From NCBI GenBank assembly GCA_007922305.1, contig ML677348.1, positions 20,363,677 to 20,427,676 on the forward strand: a stretch of DNA of 64,000 nucleotides. Reading direction: 5' to 3'. A program made the position numbers and the translations under genes. Source of the DNA: Dermatemys mawii. Taxonomy: Eukaryota > Chordata > Testudines > Dermatemydidae. How positions within the stretch are numbered: position 1 is the first letter of the stretch; the number at the start of each line of letters is the position of its first letter. The notes beneath the pieces were generated by a model. It saw only the letters and a program-made list of their open reading frames with translations. It did no database searches and had not been told where the DNA came from. Positions 1 through 12,599 of the stretch are shown here, one piece after another.

Positions 1-155
1 GTACAATAATGGCAAAGGGAAGAGAACCCTCAGAAGAGGGAAAATTTGGAGGGATTTTTCTCTTTTCCCTCAAATTGTTTTCCTTCCTCAGTTACTATGG
101 AAAACACCATAATCATCCCTGCCATGTAGATGTCATTTTTGACTTGTCTCTAGCT

Positions 156-456
156 CAGGGGTAGGCAACCTATGCAAGCATGCCAAAGGCGGCACACGAG
201 CTGATTTTCAGTGGAACTCATCCTGCCCGGGTCCTGGCCACTGATCTGGGGGGCACTGCATTTTAATTTAATTTTAAATGTAGCTTCTTAAACATTTTAT
301 TTACTTTACATGCAATAATATTTTAGTTATATACTACAGACTTATTGGAAAAGACCTTCTAAAAATGTTAAAATGTATTACTGGCATGCAAAACCTTAAC
401 TGAGAGTGAATAAATGAAGACTTGACACACTACTTCTGAAAGGTTGCTGACCCCTG
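156..456. mobile_element. Non-autonomous hAT element, copy A
   Basis: The left end CAGGGGTAGGCAACCTATG and the right end GGTTGCTGACCCCTG form imperfect terminal inverted repeats of the hAT type. The AT-rich middle matches the elements at 1860–2161 (inverted relative to this one) and 40366–40647. The flanking 8-mers CTCTAGCT and ATTTAGAC agree at only four positions, so the TSD is eroded or this is an old copy. There is no coding capacity. Confidence 0.8.
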
Positions 457-1454
457 ATTTAGACTGTAAGCTCTTGGGGCAGGGACTGTCTTTTTCACTG
501 TATGTGTAACAGTAGAGGCCTCTAGGCACTATCACATGTAGACCATTTACGTAGCATTCTAGTCAGGGTGAAAGAACTCAGTTCTAGGCCAGCTGAGAAG
601 GCATCATGATGCCAGGAATAAGATTCCTAAGTAGCAAATTTGTAAATGTTAAATGTCAAATTCTTTTTTAAAGCCTTTGTTCCACACTCCTTGGAGATCT
701 TCTGTGCTTAGCAGTATTTGGCAGAGACACAGTGAATTGACCTTTCTAGCTTGAAGCCTTAAATCCTACTCTACCTAGAAACTATTGTTTTTTAGGATAA
801 ACTTTGCAAAGCTGCATTAGTTACACAGTAGAAAGCATTAAGTGCTCTCTCCTATTTAAATAGGCTCCATAACTGCTGGCCTACGCAACCCTGTTTACAG
901 AGCAACAGAACCCTGTTTTGAGGGTTAATTCCCGTGGTAGCAGCTGCTTAATACCCGAATTAGCATTATGTGGCTCCCCAAGGCTGCCTCCTTCCCAGAT
1001 AGTGGGATTCACAGGCTGCACCCAGCTATCAGGAGATGCACTATGGCTGGCTTATGCATCACCTGAGGTCCTCATGTGGGAATGAAAGATTGTCAGCCAG
1101 GCGAGGAAGAATTTTAAAAGGGCTTAGGCCCAGCTCCTCAAAGGTATTTAGGTGCCAATCTTCCATTGAGAGGTAGGTGCCTATGTATCCTGCGATCTGG
1201 GCCTTGGCGGCCCAATCATAAGATCTTCTTGGCTGGAGGCTCTGTTTTCCCCTCCTTGTCCCAAGCCAAATGGTAACTCAGAGGGGAGGTTAGGGATCTG
1301 GGGAGAAGGTAAAGGAAAAACCACATAAAAGTAATAGAGATTGGAGACTATTGCTGATGATCGGGTCTGAGACCATCCCAGCCAGCCCTCCTTAAAATCA
1401 GGAGTAGGAGCTCCCTTGCCTCTGACTTTCAGGTTAAAGTAAATTTTTCAGATA
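457..1454. other. Gene-free stretch with an old repeat fragment
   Basis: About 463–545 resembles a dispersed amniote repeat (a run ending in GGGGCAGGGACTGTCTTTTT). The rest is AT-rich unique-looking DNA without an open frame or splice-bounded exon that I recognise. Confidence 0.4.
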
Positions 1455-2679
1455 TTTTGATATTTGATTGCCATTTATTCAATACTCAGATTACCAAGAA
1501 AAAAAATAGTGCCATTGTTATGGGGACAAATGATTATGAAAACCACTGCCTCAGTGAAAGAAAAAAGGTTCTCCCGATCCCAAAGGACCAAGCTCCAGAC
1601 CCAGGTCAATATACAAATCAGATCTTACCCACAAATCACACTGTTGCCAGTCCTTTAGAATCTAAAATCTAAAGGTTTATTCATAAAAGGAAAAAGATAT
1701 GGATGAGAGCTAGAATTGGTTAAATGGAATCAATTACATACAGTAATGGCGAAGTTCTTGGTTCAGGCTTGTAGCAGTGATAGAATAAACTGCAGGTTCA
1801 ACTCACGTTTCTGGAGTACATTCACAGCTGGGTTGGGTCCTTCAGTCCTTTGTGTAGAGCAGGGGTCAGCAAGCTTTCAGAAGTGGTTTGCCGAGTCTTC
1901 ATTTATTCACTCTCAGTTAAGGTTTTGCATGCCAGTAATACATTTTAACATTTTTAGAAGATCTTTTCCAATAAGTCTATAGTATATAACTAAAATATTG
2001 TTGTATGTAAAGTAAATAAAATGTTTAAGAAGCTTAATTTAAAATGAAATTAAAATGCAGTGCCCCCCAGATCGGTGGCCAGGACCCGGGCAGTGTGAGT
2101 GCCATTGAAAATCAGCTCGTGTGCTGCCTTCGACATGCATGCCATAGGTTGCCTACCCCTGGTGTGGAGCTTCCATTCGCAGCAAAGTTCCTCCAGAGAT
2201 AAGAAGCAGGACTGAAGACAAGATGGAGATGAGGCACCAGCTTTTTATAGTCATTTCCAGGTGTAAGAACACCTCTTTGTTCTTACTGTGAAAAACTACA
2301 GCAAGATGCAGTTTGGAGTCACTTGGGCAAGTCCCTGCATACCTTGCTGAGTCACAAGGTGTGTCTGCCTCTCTCAGTGGGTCATTTGTATAGCTGATGG
2401 TCCTTAATGGGCCATCAAGCAGGCTAGGCAGAGCTGACACCAACTTGTCTGGGATGTCACCCAGAAGCATAGCATAAGTTTGAAATACAGACAGTATAGA
2501 GCCAATATTCATAACTATAAAAATGATACACACATATAGACAGCATAATCATAACCAGCAAACCATAACTTCTCTATCGACCCCTTACATGACAACCTTT
2601 ATGCAATATTTGCTGCAAATATATAACAGTGGTTGCAACAGTGATCTATACAGTTACAGATTATGTCAATAACGTCACA
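1455..2679 (-). mobile_element. Solo LTR of an endogenous retrovirus
   Basis: Read on the minus strand, this begins TGTGACGTTATTGAC at 2679. It has a TATA box (complement of 2243–2249) and, after the hAT insertion at 1860–2161 is discounted, an AATAAA about 260 bases downstream (complement of 1676–1681). That order is what an LTR shows. The distal boundary near 1455 is uncertain and I found no TSD. It abuts the CR1-like relic to its right, so it may have inserted into that element. No internal gag or pol is attached. Confidence 0.6.
1860..2161. mobile_element. Non-autonomous hAT element, copy B, inside an LTR
   Basis: The terminal repeats CAGGGGTCAGCAAGC and GTTGCCTACCCCTG are flanked by the 8-bp TSD GTGTAGAG/GTGTGGAG (one mismatch). 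It is an inverted copy of 156–456 and interrupts the LTR between its TATA box and its polyadenylation signal, so it is younger than that LTR. Confidence 0.88.
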
Positions 2680-3330
2680 ACTGTATCCACTAGATCCCCC
2701 TTGTCCACGTGCTTGTTGACCGCCCTCCCCCTCAACAAATTCTATGAGATTGGTGAGGCATGATTTTCCTTTACAAAAACTATGTTGCCCCTCCCCCAAC
2801 AAATTATGTTTATCTATGTGTCTGACAATTCTGTTCTTTATTATAGTTTCACTTAGTTTGCCTGGTACTGAAGTAAGGTTTACTGGCCTGTAATTGCTGG
2901 GATCACCTTTGGAGTCCTTTTTAAAAATTGGCATCACATTAGCTATCCTCCAGTCATTTTGTATAGAAGCTAATTTAAATGATAGGTTACAGACTACAGT
3001 TAGTAGTTCTGCAATTTCACATCTGAGTTCCTGGGTGAATACCATCTGGTCCTGGTGACTTATTATTGTTTAGTTTATCAATTTGTTCCAAAATCTCTTC
3101 TAATGACACCTCAATCTGGGACAGTTCCTCAGATTTGTCACCTAAAAAGAATAGCTCAGATTTGGGACTCTACCTCACATCCTCATCCATGAAGACCGAT
3201 GCAAAGAATTCATTTAATTTCTCCTCAACGGCCTAATCATCCTTGAGTACTCTGTTAGCATCTCAGTTGTCCAGTAGTCCCATGATGTAAGGTTCATCTT
3301 GTGTCATAGTGATGCTGGTAAAGCAACGTC
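2680..3330 (-). pseudogene. CR1-like LINE reverse transcriptase fragment
   Basis: The minus-strand translation gives the linker and N-terminal reverse-transcriptase region of a CR1/jockey-like non-LTR retrotransposon. In order it shows NEFFASVF, NNNKSPGPDGIHP, WRIANVMPIFKK, PSNYRPVNLTS and a KHNLLGEGQHSF-type block. An in-frame stop falls after the ASVFMDEDV segment, and frame continuity is lost near the PGPDG block. The sequence stops just before the catalytic YxDD region, where the LTR begins at 2679. It is a dead fragment. Assignment to CR1 rather than a related L2/L3 clade rests on remembered similarity. Confidence 0.8.
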
Positions 3331-3541
3331 TATGACAATGATTTTGAAATTTGTTAAAACTTCCCGAATAAATAGTTATAAAATATTATAATGTTAAAAG
3401 TAGTTGTGCTATATTCAGAACCTCTCTTTCTTTCTCTGATGAGTCAGTAGGAGGGAGTTACTTTCTCTATACAATTTCCCATCAGATTAGATTCCAACAA
3501 TTTCTCTGAAGTCCCAGTCGTAGAGCTATGCACACAGTCTC

Positions 3542-3585
<44 letters not shown>

Positions 3586-6523
3586 TTTCTTTCTTTCTGA
3601 TTTTTCGTAAAGGAAATTTGTAGTAACATGATAATACAATTAGTAGGGTTGGGAAATGCCGCTGCTGCAGCTGAAAGAAACATGGAAAATGGCACACACT
3701 GCATATGGCATTTCTCCTAGGGAAACCTGTGGGGCTTGTTGTAAACAAATAAGGTAATGTGTCTGTAAACTGTTCCAAACAGAAAACACCTCATTGCATC
3801 AGTAGCACCAGCAAATGATAAAATAACAATGCTGTAGAAAAGTGACTGTCAAACACCTTCAAGATAGGCTCGGACACTGCACCAAGGAAAAACAAATTTC
3901 ATGAAAGAAAAAACAAAGACAGTCTGTCAGGAAGCTCAAAGACTTAGAAAGAAAACAGCTGGATCAGTGCCAGCCTCAGGAATACCCCAGATACCTCTTG
4001 TGGTGACTGCAAGGTAAAGGATGCAGTCTCTCACCTCCTGCCTGTGGGCTTAGTTCTGCATTTGTTCTAGTCAGTGATGCAACGCCCATTGACTTCAGTG
4101 GTGCATAATTGGCCTTAAATGCTCTGGAAACATATCTCACCCCATGCCAGGCCCAAAGCCAGTAAGCTCTTGTTTTGTACCAGAAAGTGATCTCTGTACC
4201 ATCCACCGCCACTATGCTGAAAAAGCAGTTCCCAGTCTGCAGTAAAAAAGAAAAAAAACAAACAGGAAAACTTACATGCCAAGAAACACCCAACTTTTAC
4301 TTAGAGGAAGTACAGGATGATGCAAATTTGTCAGACAAAATGACTAATCCCAAGGTAACGGGTGTGCCTCGCTCAGGTGATTGACAAGAGGCCATTGCTG
4401 GCCAAAGTGGAGACTACAATCAATGTGTTGATGTATTTGCCTTGCCTGCAGATTTGCCATTCTGTCTTACTTCAAGCTTTACATTCACTAATAACCTAGT
4501 ACACAGCATTTAAACATCTAAATAATGTTGTGTCTAGTATAAAACAGGAGGCTGTTTTAAAAAATACTCTAAAAAGAAAAACAGTATATATAAACAGCAA
4601 ATATAGTATAAAGATTGTAAATGTCTGGAAACAGTTATTTAATCAGTTTTTAGGCCCTAATCTTTCACCATGTTGTGCTTGGGCAGTTTGCTGCACCAGC
4701 ATGGAGCCAGTTGCAGGACTGAGGCCTCAAAAATGACAATGATGGTCCCAATCCTGCAGTCCTTTCTCAAGCAAAACCTCCATTTACTTTCGGTGGAAGT
4801 TTTGACTCAGAATTGTAGAAGGGGGTCCCATATTTAAAAAAACAAAAACAAAAACATGGCAATAAATATTGGGAAGCAAAAATAAAAGAGCCATCACCAA
4901 AAATAGTTTAAAAGAAAACAAGCAAGGGAGGCAGACAGCTTAATGAGATAGTGAGAATAGAGATCAAGTTAATTTCCTTGCTATTTTGAAAGCCAAATTA
5001 GGCATAAAATGAATAACTGTTTTATAAGAAGTAAAATGGGCAGATATATTTTGTCATCTTGCACTTTCCTCAACACCCACAGGACGACATTGCCTGGTTT
5101 TGCTTTAATGTGGCCTAAAAGGAGTCTTTCTGTGAAGTGAAAATACCTCTGAATAAATCACGTTCTTACTTGCTAGGGTGTTGGTTTGTTTTTCCCTTTA
5201 GTTCTTCACACTTGGCAATGGAAGCTCAAAGTCTGAGAAGCAAAGTGACTCAATTATGTCTGCATTATGATTCATTCGGCTGACTCTTGAGGGTGAACAG
5301 TTTTACAAGATAAAATTCAACATTTTGTATTATGGAGAAAGGAAAATTTGAAACTCAATGAAGAGGTTCCTCTGAGCCCCCATGATTCTCCCCTCTTAAG
5401 TGCTGCCCTAAACACCATGCCGTACTGTCCTTTCTAGTTGAGGAAGCTTGGTTGAGATACTCTTTGGAATCTCTCAGTACTGTTCTCGAGTAACTGGAAG
5501 GGTTTAGAGAACACGCAAGGTGATTCATTCCAGCTTCCGCAAGCCGAGATACTGAATCTGAACCTTGACCTGTGATGCCCTGTAATAGTGTTTTACACTT
5601 TTGTTTTAGCACCAGCTTAGCCCATTACAAACATATTCCAATATGATTTACCATAAATTAGTCCCTGCTTCCATTATTTCATTGATGATGGGATACAACA
5701 GAAAGTTGTTACCATCTGATGGCTCTTCAGTGACCTGTGTGAAATGAGTTAGTTCCAGTCTCATCTGTAGTAAACAAATGCCCGCATCCCCCAACTCTAC
5801 TACCACTACCGCCACACTTTATATTAATTTTCCTCCTTGATGGCAGTCTCAGCAGAGAGGCCCAGGATTCACTGGGCAAAGAGCAGAAGTACTCATCTTC
5901 TGGAGGTGCTCTCTCTAGGTTATGGAAAGGCAAGGTGAGGGGTCAGCATAGTTTCCAGTGCACTCAATCTAGCACCTTTCACCAACACTACAACAATGGA
6001 TATGTAAATACAGTTTAAAAACTGCTATTTATTAGTATCCTTACAAATCAGCACTCCTTCATGTATGCATTCTCCCTCCAAACTCCAGCATGACAGACTC
6101 AATACACTATTTTTTTTTGCATCTGTGTCTATGTGAAGACATTAACAACGCCATCTTTTCCTTTTACAATATTATCTATATGCATCTCTTCCTGGATTTT
6201 TCTACTCTAACATACCCAACTTGTTTCTGTACTTGCTTTGTTACTGAAACATGTCCTGAACCACAGGGTGTCAGACAGCTCGAACTGGACTACTGAGTAA
6301 CTTTTGAAACATGTAGCAATGCGTCAATCCTTTTTTTTCATGGTGGTTACATCTCTACTGCCTTATCTATCTACCTGACAGAGGTGTCTATGCTTGCCAC
6401 TGAACCTTAGAACACAGTGTGTAATTCACCCTCGAGTTGGGGAGCTACGCTAGGCCCTCACCACTTAAACCCTGCAATGTTTCTGTGTGTTGTTGCATTA
6501 TTATTTGTATTACCATAGTGCCT
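3331..6523. other. Gene-free stretch, mostly unassigned
   Basis: AT-rich sequence with one tetranucleotide microsatellite (3541–3599). A short run near 4741–4830 looks like an old dispersed repeat found again near 9520 and 45480. Minus-strand open frames over the microsatellite are repeat translations ([10 protein letters not shown]) and not genes. Confidence 0.4.
3541..3599. repeat. (CTTT)n microsatellite
   Basis: About fourteen CTTT/TTTC units with one interruption. Confidence 0.97.
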
Positions 6524-6526
6524 TAA

Positions 6527-7302
6527 GGTTATGTCTACACTGCACCCTAAGTCTGATTCAAGTTTGAGCCCATGCTTGCCATCCACACACATATCAGTCA
6601 GACTTGGGTCAGCACACACTCAGGACCTGAATCCCGTAGGCACTGACTCTGGGGGTGCTCCAGGGCTGGAGTGCCCACGGGGGAAAAAAATGGCGGGTAC
6701 TGAGCACCCATTGGCAACCCCCCATCAATGGCTCTCCCTCCCCCCAGTGCCTCCTGCTCCCCCCAAGTGGACCCTACTGATCAGCGTCTCCCACTCTCTC
6801 CCAGCACCGCCCACCATTCGCAAAACGTGGAGGGAGAGGGAAGGAGCAAGGGCACAGCACACTCAGTGGAGGGGGAAGAATGAGGTGGGGTTGGAGCAGG
6901 GGTGGGAAGAAGCAGGGTGGGGGTTGGGCATTGGGGGAAAGGTGGGGTGGGGGCGGGGCCTGGGCAGAGCCAGGGGGCAACACCCCCAGCAGATTAGAAA
7001 CTCGGCACCTATGCTGAATCCTAAAATCCTGCTAGTGAGGTCGATCAGAACCGAAGTCCTGCTTCGACTTGGATCCAAGCCCTGTCATCTGGCAGTGTGG
7101 ATGCAGCACAAGCTGCAGACCCAAATCAGAGGTTCTTTATAGTGTAGTATAGATGTGTTAGCAAGGCTGGGAGACCCAGGTTCAGCAATTTTAAACCCGT
7201 GTTTACGATGCAGTATGGACACTCCAGCACAGGCTTGGAGACACGTAGTTCACAAGCCCGAGGCCCAGAGACCCAGACTTAGTGGGCAATGTAGACATAC
7301 CC
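6527..7302. mobile_element. Harbinger-type MITE carrying a nested GC-rich element
   Basis: The ends GGTTATGTCTACACTGCACC and GCAATGTAGACATACCC are inverted repeats, flanked on both sides by the 3-bp duplication TAA. A TWA-type 3-bp duplication fits PIF/Harbinger. The middle (about 6638–7013) is a separate GC-rich insertion. The long open frame through it (6531–7142) is compositional. Confidence 0.75.
6638..7013. mobile_element. GC-rich short transposon nested in the MITE
   Basis: The ends TAGGCACTGACTCTGG and GAAACTCGGCACCTATG form an imperfect inverted repeat. The interior is a purine/pyrimidine-skewed GC-rich stretch related to the copy at 12010–12390 and to a short terminal piece at about 11870–11915. 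Confidence 0.55.
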
Positions 7303-7305
7303 TAA

Positions 7306-7700
7306 GAATCCCATCATGGACCACGACCCAATTGTGCTAGACACTCTACAAACCTAGAACAAAAAAGACATTCCGTGACCCAAAGTGGTTACATTTAAAA
7401 GCGAGAGACTACGGATAGATTCAGACAGATGGGAAAGTACAAGGAAACAACGGGACAATATCGGCCAGCCTGATAGGCAGTGGTCTCTGCACATCATAGG
7501 CTTAACCGTTGTGAAGTTTTTGTAGGCATCATGGAAAAAGAGAGCTTTAAGGAAGGTTTTGAAGGAGAATAATAAGTTAGATTTATGGATGTTTATAGGG
7601 AGCTTCTCCCAAGTGTGAGCGGCATCCTGGGAGAAAGCACAAAGGTGCTTGTTTGAAAATTTAACTAGTGGGTGATGGAGGATGGCATCATGCATAATTC
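7306..7700 (-). repeat. Old dispersed repeat, possibly a LINE 3' region
   Basis: Minus-strand translation contains AHTWEKLPINIHKS followed by FKTFLKALFF, which resembles the C-terminal tail of CR1/L2-type polyproteins. The first 70 bases resemble the same dispersed amniote repeat seen near 463. Damaged; family uncertain. Confidence 0.4.
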
Positions 7701-8300
7701 ATAACTTTTCCTTGCCTTTCCCATACAAATAGTGTTGAGGGGTGCACTGACAGCGCCTATTCAGATGAATGACATTTCATTTTGATTTTTCCCCAAACAC
7801 CTGTTGTCTGAAATGTTTATAAAGTTGAGACAATTTTTTAAAAAGCTTCCAAACTGTGACAAAATCCATTTAAAAAATCAACAGTTAGGTATAAAGCAAT
7901 GAAAATGAGCGTGTCTGTACAGAAAAAACTTATATTTCAAGTAGAAGTCCCAGTCTCCCGTCAACCTAACATTGATCTCAGCTGTGTAAGCTCCAGAAGG
8001 CTGTATTGAACTGCTCCACACGGGGCATTCCAATCCTGGAGGAGATCCATCTGTTACTCACAATGGGGGGAAACGGGAAGAAGAGAAGATGCACTGTGTA
8101 ATTCAGAGGTAGGGAGCTGATTTTGGGTGGAAAAACATATGTAAATAAGTTCTCCACTCCCCATTCCAAAGCAGACTTACATATCACAATCAGCTTCCCC
8201 TGCTGAGGACATATTATTCTATTCAGGTTCTCATACTGCACCCATCAGAGTGGTATGGTAGCTGAACCTCTGTGCAGTTCCATATGATAGTGGAGGAAAA
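7701..8300. other. No recognisable feature
   Basis: AT-rich sequence without convincing coding or repeat structure. Confidence 0.35.
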
Positions 8301-8521
8301 GATACACATGGCCCAGATTTCTATTAGCCAGGATGGGCAGGGATGGTGTCCCTAGCCTTTGTTTGCCAGAAGCGGGGAATAGGCAATAGGGGATGGATCA
8401 CTTGATGATTACCTGTTCTGTTCATTCGCTCTGGAGCACGTGGCATGGGCCACTGTCGAAAGACAGGATACTGGGCTAGATAGACCTTTGTTCTGACCCA
8501 GTATGGCTGTTCTTATGTTCT
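8301..8521 (+). mobile_element. CR1 3' end / turtle SINE tail
   Basis: The sequence ends GACCCAGTATGGCTGTTCTT followed by ATGTTCTT. This matches what I remember of the turtle CR1 (PsCR1) 3'UTR, which is also used as the tail of Cry-type SINEs. No tRNA-like head is evident in front, so a truncated LINE is more likely than a SINE. Confidence 0.7.
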
Positions 8522-10264
8522 TCACCTAAAAAACGTTTTTTTACCTTGTTTGGGAAGTGGGTACTGGAGGGTCCCCTCCTAAATACTTCGGGTGGAAAAC
8601 TCAGCCAATTTGGTTCTGCAACTCTTTTCCTATCTGAAAGCTAAACTATCTTACTCTCTCCATCAGTAACTGTCACTCACTCAGGGAGGAACCTACCTTT
8701 GCTTGGGATATCAGGAAAGCTATGCACATGTTTATTACATCCCCTGATGTAACAGTAATTCCCCATTGCATAAATGCCATGTGTGGTAGGCCACTTGTGC
8801 AAATGAGTACACAAATAGGCAGGGTTATAGGTAAGCAAAAAGGTGGTGGTAATCAATCTGCAAATGCAATTACACAAGACATCTATGTAGCACATACTGA
8901 ATTCTGTGAATTTTGTTGTAATATCCATGACTTAGCTTCTATGAGTTCACCTATGTAAATTATAGCACATGCAAATACTTCATTTGAAAAAAAAAAACAC
9001 TGAACAAGAGACAATAACAGGAAGAGAGAGTTGTGGTTACAAAAAAGGGCTTGAATTAACAGAAAATAAGAGGAAATTAACAAAAAAGAAATTAGTTGGA
9101 CATCTGTATATCTAACAGCACAAATTATCATCCAAAATGATCTACAAAGACAAGATTAATTGATAGTTTGCCTGCCTCCCCTCCTATTAACACCAATTTC
9201 TTTACCTTGTGTACTTGTGCTACAAAAGCTTCAAAAGTAATTTTATTTGTATAATTATACCTCCTTAGATACCTCTTACAATTTCACTTCTTTATGATGC
9301 CATTACTCCTTTAATTCAATTCAGGATAACGGTGTTATAAATATAATTTTAAGTGTGGTTAGACAATGAATACTTAATACTATATATTGCGTTTTCTGTT
9401 GTAGAATGAGGAATAAACAGGAATGGGAGAAAGAATACTCTTGTAGTTAAGCACAGAAGTGGAAGTCAGAATATCTGCATTCTACGCCTACTTTTGCTAT
9501 GGACCTCCCTTATGACTTTGGGCCTATTGCTACACCATTGATGTCAATGGGAGCTTTGCCAATTGCTTCAATAGACGCGGCATCTGGCCCCCAGAGCCCA
9601 CTCTTGCAAAGTGTTGAGTGCCTCCTGGGAGGTCCTCATCATCCTAAAATCCCTAGGGACTTCAGTGGGAATTTAGGGCGCTAATTATGACAGTCTGAGA
9701 AATAGATCTGTGGCAATTTATTAATTCCTTTTTGTTTTGTGAAATATCATTAATCATTGAAAAAGAGTTGTGAATTAGATCAGCAGTGTTCTGGCATGCA
9801 GTGAACAGACCCTGTCTGTAAAGGTGTGAGAGGGGCCAGGAATCATCAGCAGTGAATGGCCCTCGCTAGCTTGAACAATGGTATTTCTTCCTGCAGGGCC
9901 TTTGCCTTTGACCTACAAAGCTCTGATTGAGTTAAATCCTGGCTACCTGAGCGATCTCACTGCCCCATGACATTTTATATCACAGGATTGGAGAGATGTT
10001 GAGGCACTTACATTAGTAGTCCCCTGGTCTAAATGTTCTCAGAAACGACTGAGCTAAAAGTAGCTGTATGACATTCCTTTCATCTCTCAGATATTCAGAT
10101 CACAGAATTTTGTAGTCTCTAATGCATTGTGTGGAAAGATGGGTTAGTGGAGTTGGGAATTAATTTGGCCCATAATCTGTTGGTGCAGTAATCACTGATT
10201 AGCAGAGGATTCAGCACAGGAGTTACATCTACTTTGTGATGGGACAGTTTTACAAAACTATGTC
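8522..10264. other. Gene-free stretch
   Basis: AT-rich. A weak MIR-like run may lie at about 9420–9560 (exam of strand uncertain). No supported exon. Confidence 0.35.
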
Positions 10265-10267
10265 TTA

Positions 10268-10755
10268 GGCCTGATCTGCACTAAAAACCAAGGTCACCAT
10301 AGCTCTGACACTCAATGGAACGTCATGCTTCCAGCCCCGTTCAACCCCCAGCCTCGCTCCTCCCCTCCAACCCTGTTTTGCCTCCAGGCTCTACTCCACC
10401 ATCATCTTCTCCGCCCCAAGACCAGCTCCTACCCAACCTGCGGCTCCATTCCACCCCAGTTCTGCCTCCAGCCTGGCTCTGCCCTCATTCCCTCTCTGCC
10501 TCCAGATCAGCTCCCCCTCTAGTTCCACCTCCTTCCCCATCCCCAGTTCCACTCCCAGTTCTGCCTTCAGCCCAAGGTCCCCTGCTGAGGAAGACTTGGC
10601 TGGGCAGTAATGGGCGGGGGGAGGGAGGGCGCACAGACAGATGCTGTTACTGGTAAGGGGAGGTACAACTGAAAAAGTCTGAGTACCACTGTTATAGCAG
10701 CATTGGTATGGTACCATAGCTATGCCTCTGAAGCACCTTTAGTGTAGACATGGCC
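10268..10755. mobile_element. Harbinger-type MITE with exact TTA duplication
   Basis: The termini GGCCTGATCTGCACTA and TAGTGTAGACATGGCC are inverted repeats (13 of 16 matching) flanked on both sides by TTA (10265–10267 and 10756–10758). The interior holds a pyrimidine-rich imperfect tandem stretch and a hAT-like right terminus (GAGTACCACTG) near 10691, suggesting a nested element. Confidence 0.82.
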
Positions 10756-11040
10756 TTAGGATAATTAGATCTGGTCTATACAAGAGTTTTTTACACCAGT
10801 GAAAACCCTAGCGTAGATGAGGTCTTAGCGAAGATTATTTAGAACATACCACAACTTTAAACAGACTTATTTTACGTAAAGTGGGAATGAGTGCAAGTCA
10901 GTGGGCAGATAAAATCCCAAACTATAACCCAGTTCAAGTCCTTTTCCTCTGGCATGGCTCTATTAATACAAAGAAGATCCAAAACAAGTCAGGATGCTCA
11001 GTAACAACCACAAGAGAACTTTCCAGCTTTCAGCAAGTTA

Positions 11041-11295
11041 GGCCTTGTCTATACCTAAAACTTAGATTGACTTAGTTATAATACTCAGGGCTGTGAAAAA
11101 TTTCATGCTGTGAGAGAGAGTTAACTCTCAACCTAACTTTCACTACAGATGCAGCTAGAGGGATGGATTTTTTTTTTTTTGTCAAGCTACCTACTGCCTC
11201 TCAAGGGGATGGATTTGGGTGTTTCTGTCACTGTCTGCCCTATACTGGCATAGCTACAGCTGAACCTCTGCAGTGTTTATGGTATAGACACGTCC
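11041..11295. mobile_element. Short Harbinger-type MITE
   Basis: The ends GGCCTTGTCTATACC and GGTATAGACACGTCC are inverted repeats. The flanks TTA and TCA are a one-mismatch 3-bp duplication. Confidence 0.7.
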
Positions 11296-12009
11296 TCAGC
11301 AGGGGAACAGAAACACCTTTCCCCCTAGTTAGCATCCTATCAGCTGCCACTTTGTTTTTAAGCCCAATCACCAGATCAGCCAAGCAATAGATAGGAAACC
11401 TGCGTTCTACTTGCAACCGATTATATACTGAGATGTAAGAGCACTTTTACAGCTTGTCGTAGAGAAAGGATTCCTCTTCAGCCTCCTGCTGAAGAAGCAG
11501 AACAGTGGAGGCAACCCCAAGCATTCAAAAACAATGAGTCCAGGCCTCAAAAAATCATGAGATTTAAACAAATTAATTTGAGGTTTCCTTTCTTTACTTT
11601 CTGTACCTGGGCTTTGAGGTGCACTCGAATCCCACTTTCAAGGTGATTTCTGCAACCATAAGGACTGAGACATGTCCACACTACAAGTTAAGTCAAATCA
11701 AAATCTAGCTGCTTAAGTAATTAAGTTAGTCATGTGTGTCTCTACACCATGCTTATTGTGTCGGTGGAGTGCGTCCTCACTAACAGAACAGTGCACTGTG
11801 GGTAACTATCCCACAGTGCAACTAGCCACTGGATGTTTTGGGTAGGACTTGCAAATATCTCATTTTTCCCCATGGATGCTCCAGCCCTGGAACACCCACA
11901 GAGTTGGGACCTATAGCAGGGGGGAATGGGAACAAGGCTTTGCCCTCTCATGATGCAGTTTCTTCCCTCCCTCTCTCCTCTGATATGAACGGCAAACAAA
12001 CCATAACCG

Positions 12010-12390
12010 CAGGTGCCGACTTTCCAAAGTGCCGAGGGGTGCTGGGGTCTGCCCCAGGCCTCGCCCCCACTACACCCTTTCCCACAAGGCTCCATCCCTG
12101 CCTCACCTCTTCCCAACCCCTCTCAAACCCAACCCCACCATTCCTGCCCCCACTCCACCTCCGCTCCACCTCTTCCTGCCCAGTTCCACCTCCTTCTCTT
12201 CCCCGCCCCCCAGCCTCCTGCATGTTGTGAAACAGCTGATCATGGCAGGCGGGAGGCATGGGGAGGGAGTGGGAGCCGCTGATCTCTGGAGCCTGCTAGT
12301 GAGGAGGAAACACTAGTGGAGTAGGGGGGGAGTTTATGGGGGGTTGCCAGTGGGTGCTTAGCATCCACCATTTTTTCCCTGTGGGTTTGC
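12010..12390. mobile_element. GC-rich short transposon, second copy
   Basis: It starts GGTGCCGACTTTCC and carries the same pyrimidine-rich middle and TGAAACAGCTGATCATGGC-type block as related turtle elements. It ends in a run containing CACCATTTTTTCCCTGTGGG. The open frames on both strands here are compositional. Confidence 0.55.
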
Positions 12391-12599
12391 TTTTCACACC
12401 TTTTTTCAAAAGCCAGGCTTAGCCATGCATATGCCATAGCCCAAGAAGCATGGACCCTTCTCAGCTGTGCATTCTTGTTGTGAGCATTACAATCACATCA
12501 CGCCTTCTTCTGCAGCACTTCCAGAGCTGAGACAGGAGTCTCCAAGCAGAACATTGAGAAGCCATGCAAGCCGCCCTGCTGCAAGCTGTAGAACAAAGC

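Noticed and set aside
3444..3778. Lysine/glutamate-rich minus-strand frames
   Set aside because: They are translations of the CTTT microsatellite.
6531..7142. 203-codon plus-strand frame
   Set aside because: It runs through a MITE and a nested GC-rich element; both ends lie in terminal-repeat sequence.
11838..12316. Overlapping frames of 95–130 codons on both strands
   Set aside because: Proline- or glycine-rich translations of a GC-skewed transposon interior.
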